Both the position numbers and the translations under genes were made by a program. Under the pieces are notes generated by a model. That model was given only the letters and a program-made list of their open reading frames with translations. It ran no database searches and was not told the origin of the DNA. Of a stretch of DNA of 49,080 nucleotides, positions 1 through 7,857 are shown piece by piece (position 1 is the first letter of the stretch; each line of letters opens with the position of its first letter). Source of the DNA: Craurococcus roseus (lineage in GTDB: Bacteria; Pseudomonadota; Alphaproteobacteria; Acetobacterales; Acetobacteraceae); NCBI RefSeq assembly GCF_039523795.1, contig NZ_BAAAFZ010000088.1, forward strand, positions 1 to 49,080, in the 5' to 3' direction.

Positions 1-158
1 GCGACGGCGGCGGGCGGGGCCGCGGCTGGGGCGGCGGGCGTCACAGCGGCCGCCCGACCGGGCAGGGGCCGCACCGCCGCCCGCGCCGTGTAGGCTTGCC
101 AGAGCGCCCGGTCCGCCTCGGTCAGCCCCCGTTTGCGCGCCGCCGTCCGCAGGAACAC
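1..158 (-). CDS. Smr-domain protein, N-terminal part (runs off window)
   Basis: The minus-strand frame opens with GTG at 158 just after the lutC stop and reads to the window edge, giving about 52 residues. The start reads VFLRTAARKRGLTEADRALW and continues with a VRPLPGR motif. The pattern 'L(T/S)-E-x-D-x-A-L-W ... V-(R/K)-P-L' is typical of the N-terminus of alphaproteobacterial Smr (MutS2-like) proteins, followed by an Ala/Pro-rich linker as seen here. The catalytic Smr domain itself would lie outside the window, so the family call rests on the N-terminal motif only. A purine-rich GGGGGA lies just upstream. The gene follows lutBC on the same strand and may share their transcript. Confidence 0.55.
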   Translation of the reverse strand, partial: MFLRTAARKRGLTEADRALWQAYTARAAVRPLPGRAAAVTPAAPAAAPPAAV

Positions 159-159
159 C

Positions 160-927
160 TCAATCCCCCGGCGCCGGGCGCCCGCCCGGCTCGGCGGTGC
201 GCGGCGGCACCGGCGCAGCCTCGGCCATCGGCAGGGCCGCGGGGTCGTCGTCCACCAGCACCACGTGCAGCCGCCGCGGCCCGTGCGCGCCGAGCTCCAG
301 GGTCTGCTCGATGTCGGCGCTGCGCGAGGGGCCGGTGACGAACATGACGTTGCGCGGCATGTGCCCGCCCGTCAGCGCGTCCCGGTGCTCCGCGCGCAGC
401 AGGTCCCACGCCTCCTCGTAGGCGCCGACCACGCGGGTCGCGCGCAGCACCACGATCTCCGTGTCGGGCAGGAGGTTGAGCGTGGTGGGCCGCCCCGGCC
501 CCGAGGGCAGCATCAAGGTGCCCGTCTCGGCGACGCCGGCGTAGCCGTGCTGCACGCCGACCTGGTCGCTGGCCGCGGCCCGGCGCCGCTCGACCTCCAG
601 CATGGGCCGGTCGTCCCAGGGGATGGCGTCCAGCTCCTCGTGCGGCGCCATGGCGAAGCGCGAGGGCAGGTTCTGCGCCGCCAGGTAGTCGGCGACCGCG
701 GCCGGCACCGCGGCAGGCTCCGGCACGCGCTCCACCGTGGCGAATTCCTTCTCCAGGTTCCGCACGAACAGCGCCACCTGCTCCGGCCGCGGCAGCCGCG
801 ACCGCGCGGGGATGAGGTGGCGCGGGTGCGTCGCCATCCGCCCGTCGAGCATCGCCGCTTGGTCGGCCGGCAGCGGGCCGCGCCGCAGGTTGCGGCGGAT
901 GGTGTTGAGGATGGCGTCCTTGCTCAT
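160..927 (-). CDS. lutC: LutC-type lactate utilization protein (LUD domain)
   Basis: Encodes 255 residues. LutC works with LutB (and normally LutA) in the cytoplasmic oxidation of L-lactate to pyruvate. The LUD-domain features are visible: a central 'VGVQHGYAGVAETGTL' stretch followed by an SGPGRPTTLNLLP-type segment, and near the C-terminus a 'FVTGPSRSADIEQTLELGAHGPRRLHVVLVD'-like region, split here as FVTGPSRSADIE and GAHGPRRLHV, diagnostic of LutC/YkgG. The ATG overlaps the lutB stop by 4 nt (ATGA), so the two are translationally coupled. The last about 25 residues are Pro/Ala-rich and probably disordered. No lutA is found on the upstream side within the window. Confidence 0.9.
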   Translation of the reverse strand: MSKDAILNTIRRNLRRGPLPADQAAMLDGRMATHPRHLIPARSRLPRPEQVALFVRNLEKEFATVERVPEPAAVPAAVADYLAAQNLPSRFAMAPHEELDAIPWDDRPMLEVERRRAAASDQVGVQHGYAGVAETGTLMLPSGPGRPTTLNLLPDTEIVVLRATRVVGAYEEAWDLLRAEHRDALTGGHMPRNVMFVTGPSRSADIEQTLELGAHGPRRLHVVLVDDDPAALPMAEAAPVPPRTAEPGGRPAPGD

Positions 928-2372
928 CGGGCGTGGCCGTTCTGCCGCCGCTGCTTGGCATAGGCCGCCATGAAGGTGCCGCCGGCGCCGCTCCGCTCCG
1001 GCAAGGGAAGGTCGCGCCCCTCCGTCCAGCCGCCGGCCAACGGAAGGGACTTCACGGCGCCGCGCCCGCGGCCCCACAGCCCGAGCGCCGCCACTGCCGC
1101 GCGCGTCGCCATCCGGTACAGCGCCGGCCGCTGCGCCACGTAGCGCCAGAGCGCCAGGTTGCGCCGCTGCGCGGCCGGCGTCAGGTGCCGCTCGAACTCC
1201 CGCTCGCGCCAGTGGCGCATCATCTTGGGCAGCGGGATCTTCACGGGGCAGACGCTCTCGCACTTGCCGCAGAAGGTGGAGGCGTTGGGCAGGTTCGCCG
1301 TGCGCTCGATGCCTGCCAGCGCCGGCGTCAGCACGCTGCCCATCGGCCCCGGGTACACCCAGCCGTAGGCGTGCCCGCCGATGGCGCCGTAGACCGGGCA
1401 ATGGTTCATGCAGGCGGCGCAGCGGATGCAGCGCAGCATGTCGCCGAACTCGGTGCCGAGCATGTTGGAGCGGCCGTTGTCGAGCAGGACGACGTGGTAC
1501 TCGTCCGGCCCGTCCAGGTCGCCCTCGCGCCGGGCGCCGGTGGAGAAGGTGGTGTAGACCGAAAAGTCCTGCCCCGTCGCGCTCCGCGCCAAGAGGCGCA
1601 GCAAGGAGGTCGCGTCCTCCAGCGTCGGCACCACCTTCTCGATGGAGGCCAGCGCGATGTGGACCCGCGGCAGGGTCTGCGTCAGGTCGCCGTTGCCCTC
1701 GTTGGTGACGATGACGCTGCTGCCCGTCTCGGCGATCAGGAAGTTGGCGCCGGTGATGCCCACGTCCGCGGCGAGGAAGCGGTCGCGCAGCTTGGTCCGC
1801 GCCTCCACCATGATGTCGCGCCGCTCGGCGAAGACCCGGTCCTTCGGCAGATCGGTGTGCATCCGGCGGAAGTCGGCCTCCCAGTCCTCCCGGTTGAGGT
1901 GGAAGGCGGGGGCGATGATGTGCGACGGGTGCTCCCGCCGGAGCTGGAGGATGTACTCGCCGAGGTCCGTCTCCACCGGCGCGATGCCGTGCGCCTCCAG
2001 GTGCTCGTTGATCCCGATCTCCTCGGAGATCATCGACTTGCCCTTGGTGACGGTGCGGGCGCCGGCGTCGCGGCAGATCCTCAGGATCGCCGCTCGGGCG
2101 TCCTCCGCCGAGGAGCACCAATGCACCTTGCCCCCGGCCCGCTCCACCGCCTGGGCGTACCGTTCCAGGTAGTGGTCGAGGTTAGCGAGGGCGTGGTCCT
2201 TTATGTCCCGCCCGATATCCCGCAGCCGCTCGAACTCCGGCAGGTTGGCGACGGCCACGGCCCGGCGCTGGAGGAACGCGCCCTTGGCGGTGCCGAGCGC
2301 CTTCTGGAGGCCAACGTCCGCCATGGCGCGGGCGGCGTTCTGCTTGAAGGCGGGCGAAGTGACCTGCACCAC
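924..2372 (-). CDS. lutB: LutB-type iron-sulfur lactate utilization protein
   Basis: About 482 residues. LutB is the 4Fe-4S electron-transfer subunit of the LutABC lactate oxidation system. The N-terminal LUD-like half contains KGKSMISEEIGINEHLE and a 'GITGANFLIAETGSSVIVTNEGNG' type segment (in full at about residues 195-220). The C-terminal half has two ferredoxin cysteine clusters, CIRCAACMNHCPVYG and CGKCESVCPVKIPLPK. The start chosen is GTG at 2372, with an AGGAG 10 nt upstream; the conserved region (SPAFKQNAARAM...) begins right after it. A longer ATG/GTG frame to 2435 exists but would add unconserved residues. Upstream lies the repeat array rather than lutA. Confidence 0.92.
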   Translation of the reverse strand: MVQVTSPAFKQNAARAMADVGLQKALGTAKGAFLQRRAVAVANLPEFERLRDIGRDIKDHALANLDHYLERYAQAVERAGGKVHWCSSAEDARAAILRICRDAGARTVTKGKSMISEEIGINEHLEAHGIAPVETDLGEYILQLRREHPSHIIAPAFHLNREDWEADFRRMHTDLPKDRVFAERRDIMVEARTKLRDRFLAADVGITGANFLIAETGSSVIVTNEGNGDLTQTLPRVHIALASIEKVVPTLEDATSLLRLLARSATGQDFSVYTTFSTGARREGDLDGPDEYHVVLLDNGRSNMLGTEFGDMLRCIRCAACMNHCPVYGAIGGHAYGWVYPGPMGSVLTPALAGIERTANLPNASTFCGKCESVCPVKIPLPKMMRHWREREFERHLTPAAQRRNLALWRYVAQRPALYRMATRAAVAALGLWGRGRGAVKSLPLAGGWTEGRDLPLPERSGAGGTFMAAYAKQRRQNGHAR

Positions 2373-2535
2373 GGGCGGGATGCTCCTACTGAGACGCCCA
2401 AGATGTAGAGCGGAGGCGCCGCGGGGCCAGGACATTGTTGACCCGGCACGCCCACTCGGTATATTTTCCTAGGAATGCGTCGCCTCTCCAGCCATCCCGA
2501 CCCGCAGCCACAGCCCCGCCGGGCGCACCAGACGC

Positions 2536-2780
2536 ATTCGTCCGAAAACGCCAGCGCCCGACCGGCCGACGGCCGCGCCCCGATGCTGGCCCCTCGGCAC
2601 CCGGCAGAGGATTCGTCCGAAAGCGGCAAAATCTGGGGGAGGCGACAGCGCCCCGACCCGACCTCCCGGCACCCGGCGGGGGATTTGTCCGGAAACGGCA
2701 AAAGTGGCGGACGAGCCGACGCCGCTTCGATGTCGGCCCCTCGGCGACGCGAAAGGCATTTGTCCGAAAGCGACAAAATG
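2536..2780. repeat. Four-copy intergenic repeat array, period about 74 bp
   Basis: Four copies of a 19-22 bp core resembling ATTYGTCCGAAAGCGGCAAA start at 2536, 2611, 2683 and 2758, so spacings are 75, 72 and 75 bp. Copies 2-4 also share the roughly 20 bp before the core (GGCCCCTCGGCACCCGG-like), so the whole unit is repeated. Each core can fold into a small hairpin with a CCG/CGG stem and an AAAG or GAAA loop; copy 4 adds a CATTTGTC / GACAAAATG inverted arm. The array fills most of the 517-bp gap between lutB and the Bug gene. All spacings are multiples of 3, so both strands read as repeated peptides (FVRKRQ on plus), but that frame runs on antisense through the Bug gene and I treat it as non-coding. 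Confidence 0.8.
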
Positions 2781-2889
2781 CCGGGAAACTCGCCGCGGAT
2801 CGCACCGCGCCCGGCCGCGAGCGGAACCTGCCCGGGGCCGGGGACGGCCGCATCGGGCTGCCGGGCGCGCGCCGGCCGGGGCGCCCCGT

Positions 2890-3870
2890 CTACCCGGCGG
2901 GGGAGATGCCGGCGTCCTTCACCACCTTGCCCCAGCGCTCCGTCTCGCGGCGCATCAACGCCGCCAGCTCCGCGGGCGTGGACGAGGCCGCGTCCGCCCC
3001 GGCCTGCGCCATGCGCTCCTTGACCGCCGGCACCGCCAGCGCCTCGCGCACCGCCGCGTGGAGGCGCCCAATCGCCGCATCCGGCGTGCCCGCCGGCACC
3101 AGCACCGCGCCCCAGGAGGTGCTCTCGGCGCCGGGCAGCCCGGCCTCCGCCACCGTCGGCACCTCCGGCAGCAACGGCGAGCGGCGCGGCCCGGTCACGG
3201 CCAGCGCCCGCACCCGCCCCGCCTGCACCTGCCCGATGCAGGAGGGGAGCTGGTCCAGCATGAACTGCACGTTGCCCGCCACCGTGTCGTTCAGCGCCGG
3301 GGCGCTGCCGCGGTAGGGCACGTGCAGCACCTGGATGCCCGCGGCCAAGCGGAACAGCTCCGCCGCCATGTGGGTGGAGGAGCCGGCGCCGGCCGAGCCG
3401 TAGGAGAACGCCCCCGGCCGCGACCGCGCTAGCGCCAGGAACTCGGCCAGGCTCTGCGCCGGCATGTTGGGGTTCACGATCAGCGCGCTGTCGGTGGTGA
3501 AGACGAGCGAGACCGGCGCCAGGTCCTTCGCCGGGTCGAAGCCGAGGTTCGGGAAGAGGTGCGGGTTCACCGTCAGCGCGCCGGTGGTGCCCATCAGCAG
3601 GCTGTGCCCGTCCGGCGCGCTGCGGACCACGTTCTCCATGCCGATGTTGCCGCTGGAGCCGGTGCGGTTCTCCACGACGACGGGCTGGCCGAGCGTCTCC
3701 GTCAGCCGCTCCGCCAGGATGCGCGCCGCGACGTCCGTGGCGCCGCCGGCCGGGAAGGGCACCACGAAGCGCAGCGGCCGCGAGGGCGCCCACCCCGCCT
3801 GCGCGCGCGCCGGCGCGGGTGCGGAAAGGCCGGCGAGGGCGAGCGGCAGGTGGCGGCGGCGCAGCGGCAT
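2890..3870 (-). CDS. Bug-family periplasmic solute-binding protein (TTT transporter type)
   Basis: 326 residues. The N-terminus has a basic stretch (MPLRRRHLPLALAGLSA) and an Ala-rich region ending in ARA-QA, a Sec-type signal peptide. The mature part shows the Bug/TctC family hallmarks: PLRFVVPFPAGGATDVAARI, the 'VVVENRTGSSGNIGME' motif, HVPYRGSAPALNDTVAGNVQ, and VPTVAEAGLPGAE. These proteins bind carboxylates or similar ligands, usually for tripartite tricarboxylate transporters, but the membrane partners are not nearby, and many Bug proteins are orphans. It is the last gene of the leftward cluster (24 bp after the isomerase gene), so it may capture the substrate of that pathway; the ligand cannot be read from the sequence. 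Confidence 0.9.
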   Translation of the reverse strand: MPLRRRHLPLALAGLSAPAPARAQAGWAPSRPLRFVVPFPAGGATDVAARILAERLTETLGQPVVVENRTGSSGNIGMENVVRSAPDGHSLLMGTTGALTVNPHLFPNLGFDPAKDLAPVSLVFTTDSALIVNPNMPAQSLAEFLALARSRPGAFSYGSAGAGSSTHMAAELFRLAAGIQVLHVPYRGSAPALNDTVAGNVQFMLDQLPSCIGQVQAGRVRALAVTGPRRSPLLPEVPTVAEAGLPGAESTSWGAVLVPAGTPDAAIGRLHAAVREALAVPAVKERMAQAGADAASSTPAELAALMRRETERWGKVVKDAGISPAG

Positions 3871-3894
3871 GGCGTTCCTCCTATCCCCGGGCGT

Positions 3895-4713
3895 TCAGCA
3901 CGCCGTCGCGTGCCGTTCCTTCACCACCCGCAGAACGGTGTCCGGGTCTTCCTTCCACCAGCGGCGCGACAGCAGCTCGCATTCGACGAACCCGCCGTAG
4001 CCGGCCGCCTCCGCCATGGCGCGGATGCGCGGGATGTCGATCACCCCGTCGCCCATCATGCCCCGATCGAAGACGAGGTCGGTCGTCGGCACCAGCCAGT
4101 CGCAGACGTGGAAGGCCGCGATCCGACCGCGCGCCCGGAGCATCTGCCGCTCCAGGTCCGGGTCCCACCAGACGTGGTACACGTCCACCGCGACGCCCGC
4201 CCCCTCCCCCAGCTCCGCGCACAGGTCGAGCGCCTGGGCCAGCGTGGAGAGCACCGAGCGGTCGGCGCAGGTCATCGGGTGCAGCGGCTCCAGCGCGAGC
4301 GTCACGCCGGCCGCGCGCGCCTCGTCCATGAGGGCGTGCAGCCCGTCCCGCACCATGCCCCGCGCGCCCGGCAGGTCCTTGGAGCCGGGCGGGAGGCCGC
4401 CGCACACCATCACGAGGCAGGCCGCGCCCAACTCGTGCGCCTCGGCCACCGCGCGCCGGTTGTCCTCGACCGCCGCGCGCCGCCCGGCTGCGTCGGCCGC
4501 CGGGAACATGCCGCCGCGGCAGAGGCCCGTCACCGCCAGCCCGGCGTCGCGGATGCGCCGCGCGGCGCGCGCCACGCCCATGTCGTGCAGCATGTCGCGC
4601 CAGGGCGAGATGCCGGGGATGCCGTGCCGCGCGCAGCCCTCTATGCACCCGGGCAGGCCCCAGCGCTCCCGCACGGTGGCGGCGTTGAGGGAGAGCGGCC
4701 CCGGCTTCGGCAT
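3895..4713 (-). CDS. Sugar phosphate isomerase/epimerase family protein (TIM barrel, AP_endonuc_2)
   Basis: 272 residues. A xylose-isomerase-like TIM-barrel protein: the N-terminal CIEGCARHGIPGISPWRDML segment, GLAVTGLCRGGMF, and GVTLALEPLHPM are typical of the IolE/Hyi-type family. Likely metal ligands are visible: Glu in LALEPLHP, Asp and His in VDVYHVWWDPD, His in AAFHVCDW, and the late Glu in GGFVECELLSRRWW. The ATG overlaps the stop of the DUF993 gene (ATGA), so the two are coupled. With the adjacent Gfo/Idh dehydrogenase this suggests isomerisation or epimerisation of an oxidised sugar. The substrate is unknown. Confidence 0.85.
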   Translation of the reverse strand: MPKPGPLSLNAATVRERWGLPGCIEGCARHGIPGISPWRDMLHDMGVARAARRIRDAGLAVTGLCRGGMFPAADAAGRRAAVEDNRRAVAEAHELGAACLVMVCGGLPPGSKDLPGARGMVRDGLHALMDEARAAGVTLALEPLHPMTCADRSVLSTLAQALDLCAELGEGAGVAVDVYHVWWDPDLERQMLRARGRIAAFHVCDWLVPTTDLVFDRGMMGDGVIDIPRIRAMAEAAGYGGFVECELLSRRWWKEDPDTVLRVVKERHATAC

Positions 4714-5876
4714 CAGCCCGCGACCCCGTGCAGCGCGAGCAGCGTCCGCATCCGAGAGCAGGCCCGCTCCGGGTCGGCGAGCAGCCCGGCGCGGTCGGCC
4801 AGGCGGAACAGCTCGGCGAAGTGCAGGACGGAGCGCGCCGACTGCTGCCCGCCGAGCATCGTGAAGTGGTCCTGATGCCCGTTCAGCCAGGCCATGAACA
4901 CCACGCCCGTCTTGTAGAAGCGCGTGGGCGCGCGGAAGATGTGGCGCGAGAGCGGCACGGTCGGCGCCAGGATGTCGTGGAAGCCGGCGAGGTCGTTCCG
5001 CGAAAGGCAGGCCAGCGCCCCGCCCACCGCCGGCGCGATCGGGTCGAAGATGCCGAGCAGCGCGTCCGAATGCCCGTGCCCGTCGCCGGCGATCAGCTCC
5101 GCGTAGGCGAAGTCGTCGCCCGTGTACATGCGGACCCCCTCCGGGAGGCGCCGCCGCATGGCGATCTCCTTCTCCTTGTCGAGGAGCGAGATCTTCACGC
5201 CGTCCACCTTGTCCACGTGCGCGCCGATCACCGCCAGCGCCGTCTCCATGGCGCGCATGTGGTCGCCGTCCCCCCAGTAGCCCGCCAGCGCCGGGTCGAA
5301 CATCTCGCCGAGCCAATGGATGATGACCGGCTCCCGCACGCCCTCCAGGATGCGGGCGTATACCCGCTCGTAGTCCGCGGGACCGCGGGCGGCGTGGGCC
5401 AAGGCGCGCGAGGCCATCAGGATGATGCGCCCGCCCATGCGCTCCACCGCCTCGCACTGCTCCTCGTAGGCGCGGACCACGTCGTCCACGGTCACGCCCG
5501 GGCCGGGCGCGAGGTGGTCCGTGCCCGCGCCGCTCGCCATGACCGCGCCCGGGAAGTCGCGCATCGCGTCCAGCGACCGCCGGATCAGCTCCTGCGCCGC
5601 CGCCCAGTCGAGGCCCATGCCGCGCTGCGCCGTGTCCATCGCCTCGGCGACGCCGAGGCCGAGCGACCACAGGTGCCGCCGGAACGCGATGGTGCGGTCC
5701 CAATCGATGCTGGTCTCGGTCCAGGGGTCGTGCGCCGCCAGCGGGTCCGCCACCACGTGCGCCGCCGCCAGCGCCACGCGCGGGAAGGGCGGCGCGGCGC
5801 GCGGGAACTCGCGCGGGGCGCCGGTGCGGTAGGACTCGGTGCGGCCGCCTTCCAGCGGCAGGTCGATCGCCGGCAT
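4713..5876 (-). CDS. DUF993 family protein (dihydrodipicolinate-synthase-like barrel)
   Basis: 387 residues, the usual size for the family. Features include the SIDWDRTIAFRRHLWSLGLG segment, 'MDTAQRGMGLDW', the GVREPVIIHWLGEMFDPAL motif, and the 'DKVDGVKISLLDKEKE' segment. The last contains a lysine after DGV that sits where Schiff-base lysines lie in the DHDPS/KDG-aldolase superfamily; this placement is inference. A GDDFAYAELI stretch and ARSVLHFAELFRLAD end the core. DUF993 has no experimentally firm function that I know of. Its place between a Gfo/Idh dehydrogenase (4 bp gap) and a TIM-barrel isomerase supports a role as an aldolase or lyase in sugar or sugar-acid breakdown. Confidence 0.82.
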   Translation of the reverse strand: MPAIDLPLEGGRTESYRTGAPREFPRAAPPFPRVALAAAHVVADPLAAHDPWTETSIDWDRTIAFRRHLWSLGLGVAEAMDTAQRGMGLDWAAAQELIRRSLDAMRDFPGAVMASGAGTDHLAPGPGVTVDDVVRAYEEQCEAVERMGGRIILMASRALAHAARGPADYERVYARILEGVREPVIIHWLGEMFDPALAGYWGDGDHMRAMETALAVIGAHVDKVDGVKISLLDKEKEIAMRRRLPEGVRMYTGDDFAYAELIAGDGHGHSDALLGIFDPIAPAVGGALACLSRNDLAGFHDILAPTVPLSRHIFRAPTRFYKTGVVFMAWLNGHQDHFTMLGGQQSARSVLHFAELFRLADRAGLLADPERACSRMRTLLALHGVAG

Positions 5877-5879
5877 GGC

Positions 5880-7034
5880 TCAGGCCTCCAGCTTGGGCAG
5901 GTCGATCCAGCGCCGCTCGCGCCAGCTCCGCAAGCCCGCTTCCGCGAGCTGCACGCCCTTGGCGCCGGCCAGCAGGTCCCAGGGGAAGCTCTCCGCCTCG
6001 CCGGCGAGGTAGCGGAAGAACATCTCCCACTGGACGCGGAAGCCGTTCGGGTAGGCGTCGGTGTCCGGCACCTCCTGCCAGCTCGCGTAAAAGTCGATGC
6101 TCTGCGGCACGTCGGGGTTCCACACCGGCTTCGGCGTGTTCACCCGGCTCTGCGTCCAGCACTTCTGGAGGCCGGCGACCGCGCTGCCGTGCGTGCCGTC
6201 CACCTGGAAGGTCACGAGGTCGTCGCGCCGCACGCGCGTCACCCAGGAGGAGTTGATGTGCGCCACGATTCCGCCGCGCAGCATGAAGGTGGCATAGGCG
6301 GCGTCGTCGGCGTCGGCCTTGTAGGGCTTGCCGTCCTCGCCGATCCGCTCGGGGATGTGCGTGGCGCCGAGGCAGGACACCGCCTCCACCTCGCCGAACA
6401 GGTTGTCCAGCACGTACCGCCAGTGGCAGAGCATGTCGAGGATGATGCCGCCGCCCTCGGCGAGCTTGTAGTTCCAGGAGGGGCGCTGCGCCGGTTGCAG
6501 GTCGCCCTCGAACACCCAGTAGCCGAACTCGCCCTTCACCGAGCAGATGCGGCCGAAGAAGCCGCTGTCGATCGCCATCTTCAGCTTGCGCAGCCCCGGC
6601 AGGAACAGCTTGTCCTGCACCACGCCGTGCTTGATGCCGGCGCGCTTGGCGAGGCGCGCCAGCTCCAGCGCCTCCTCCAGCGTCGCGGCGGAGGGCTTCT
6701 CCGTGTAGACGTGCTTGCCCGCTTCGATGGCGCGGCGGATCAGCCCGGCGCGGAGCTGCGTCGTCGCGGCGTCGAAGAACAGCTCGTCGCGCGCGTCGGC
6801 CAGGCAGGCGTCGAGGTCGGTGGAGACGCGCTCCACGCCGTGCGCGCGCGCCAGCGCTTCCAGCTTCTCCCGGTTCCGCCCCACGAGCACCGGGTCCGGC
6901 ATCAGCCGGTCGCCGTTCCGCAATCGCACGCCGCCGTCGGCGCGGATGGCGGCGACCGAGCGGATCAGGTGCTGGTTGGTGCCCATCCGCCCGGTGACGC
7001 CGTTCATGATGAGCCCGACGCGCCGCTCCGCCAT
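5880..7034 (-). CDS. Gfo/Idh/MocA family oxidoreductase
   Basis: 384 residues, cytoplasmic NAD(P)-dependent sugar or cyclitol dehydrogenase. A Rossmann start (VGLIMNGVTGRMG) is followed by the family EKP motif (HVYTEKPSAATLEEA) and the catalytic D-x3-H motif in GGGIILDMLCHWRYVL. The start at 7034 is preferred over the ATG at 7043 because the GGAGG sequence lies 9 nt before it and directly against the other ATG. It is the first gene of a leftward group with DUF993, isomerase and Bug genes, and lies 16 bp past the palindrome at 7054-7069, so that operator probably controls this group. The substrate is unknown. Confidence 0.9.
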   Translation of the reverse strand: MAERRVGLIMNGVTGRMGTNQHLIRSVAAIRADGGVRLRNGDRLMPDPVLVGRNREKLEALARAHGVERVSTDLDACLADARDELFFDAATTQLRAGLIRRAIEAGKHVYTEKPSAATLEEALELARLAKRAGIKHGVVQDKLFLPGLRKLKMAIDSGFFGRICSVKGEFGYWVFEGDLQPAQRPSWNYKLAEGGGIILDMLCHWRYVLDNLFGEVEAVSCLGATHIPERIGEDGKPYKADADDAAYATFMLRGGIVAHINSSWVTRVRRDDLVTFQVDGTHGSAVAGLQKCWTQSRVNTPKPVWNPDVPQSIDFYASWQEVPDTDAYPNGFRVQWEMFFRYLAGEAESFPWDLLAGAKGVQLAEAGLRSWRERRWIDLPKLEA

Positions 7035-7053
7035 GGCCGCCATCCTCCGCTGA

Positions 7054-7069
7054 GTAACCGTTTGGTTAC
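7054..7069. promoter_or_regulatory. Palindromic operator candidate for the adjacent TetR regulator
   Basis: A perfect inverted repeat, GTAACC-GTTT-GGTTAC, lies between the tetR stop (7094) and the start of the Gfo/Idh gene (7034). The 16-bp length, 6-bp arms and position 20 bp before the first catabolic gene fit a TetR-family operator. The site stands out by its lower GC content. I did not find a second copy upstream of tetR itself, only a weak GGTT-CC-AACC inverted element near 7793. Confidence 0.6.
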
Positions 7070-7093
7070 CCTGCGCCCGCGCCCGCCTGCCGG

Positions 7094-7732
7094 TCAAGGC
7101 CGGAGGAAGCCGAGCGCCACCTCCACGCAATGACGTTCGCGTTCCCGCAGCGCCGCCTCCGAGCCCAGATCGGCGCCGAAGATGACCGAGAGCGTGTGCA
7201 GGTTGGCCACGTAGAAGTGCCCGAGCGCCAAGACCGTGATGTAGAGTTGGAGCGCGTCCACGCCCCGGCGGAACGCGCCCTCCGCCTCGCCCCGCGCCAG
7301 CACCGCGCGCAGGCTCTCCAGCAGCGGCGAGTAGAGCGCCGGCACCCGCGAGGAGCGCTTGAGGTGCTCCGCGCGGTGGATGTTCTCCTGGTTGAGCAGG
7401 GACACGAACTCCGGGTGCGCCGCCGTGTAGCGGAGGTTGAACTCCACCAGCCGCCGCATCGCCTCCGCTGGCGGCAGCGCGTCCACCCTGAGCGCGCGCT
7501 CCTCCTCGCGCTTGGCGGCGTAGGCGCGCTCCAGCACCGTCAGCCAAAGGTCCTCCTTGTTGCCGAAGTGGGCGTAGAGCATCCGCTTGTTGGCGCCGGC
7601 GCGCGCCGCGATCTCGTCCACCCGCGCGCCGGCCAGGCCCTTGGCCGCGAACTCCGCCAGCGCCGCGTCGAGGATGCGCTGGCGCGTGGCCGCGGCGCGG
7701 GGCGAAAGGGTCTGTGTGTCGTCGTCGGGCAT
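7094..7732 (-). CDS. TetR/AcrR family transcriptional regulator
   Basis: 212 residues. The N-terminal HTH is clear: RQRILDAALAEFAAKGLAGA, then VDEIAARAGANKRMLYAHFGNKEDLW, with the recognition helix in the usual place (about residues 42-60). The ligand-binding half contains the FNLRYTAAHPEFVSLLNQENIHRAEHLK pattern (in pieces: YTAAHPEFVSLL, QENIHRAEHLK), typical of the TetR_C group in regulators of catabolic operons. It is divergent from the flavoprotein cluster (125-bp spacer) and just upstream of the Gfo/Idh-DUF993 group, with a perfect palindrome between. The effector is not known. Confidence 0.92.
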   Translation of the reverse strand: MPDDDTQTLSPRAAATRQRILDAALAEFAAKGLAGARVDEIAARAGANKRMLYAHFGNKEDLWLTVLERAYAAKREEERALRVDALPPAEAMRRLVEFNLRYTAAHPEFVSLLNQENIHRAEHLKRSSRVPALYSPLLESLRAVLARGEAEGAFRRGVDALQLYITVLALGHFYVANLHTLSVIFGADLGSEAALRERERHCVEVALGFLRP

Positions 7733-7857
7733 GGTGGGCGCTCGCGCGGCTCCGCGATGCTTGACCGTGCAGCATGCTCCCGCCCCGCCCCGGTTCCAAC
7801 CGCCTTGGCATCCGCGGCCCCGGCCTCACGTTACGGACCGGAACAACAGAGGCTCGC

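Noticed and set aside
2435..3316. Plus-strand 293-codon ORF with repeated FVRKRQ peptides
   Set aside because: Its second half is antisense to the clear Bug gene and the peptide repeat is simply the DNA repeat translated; the minus strand gives an equally repeated frame.
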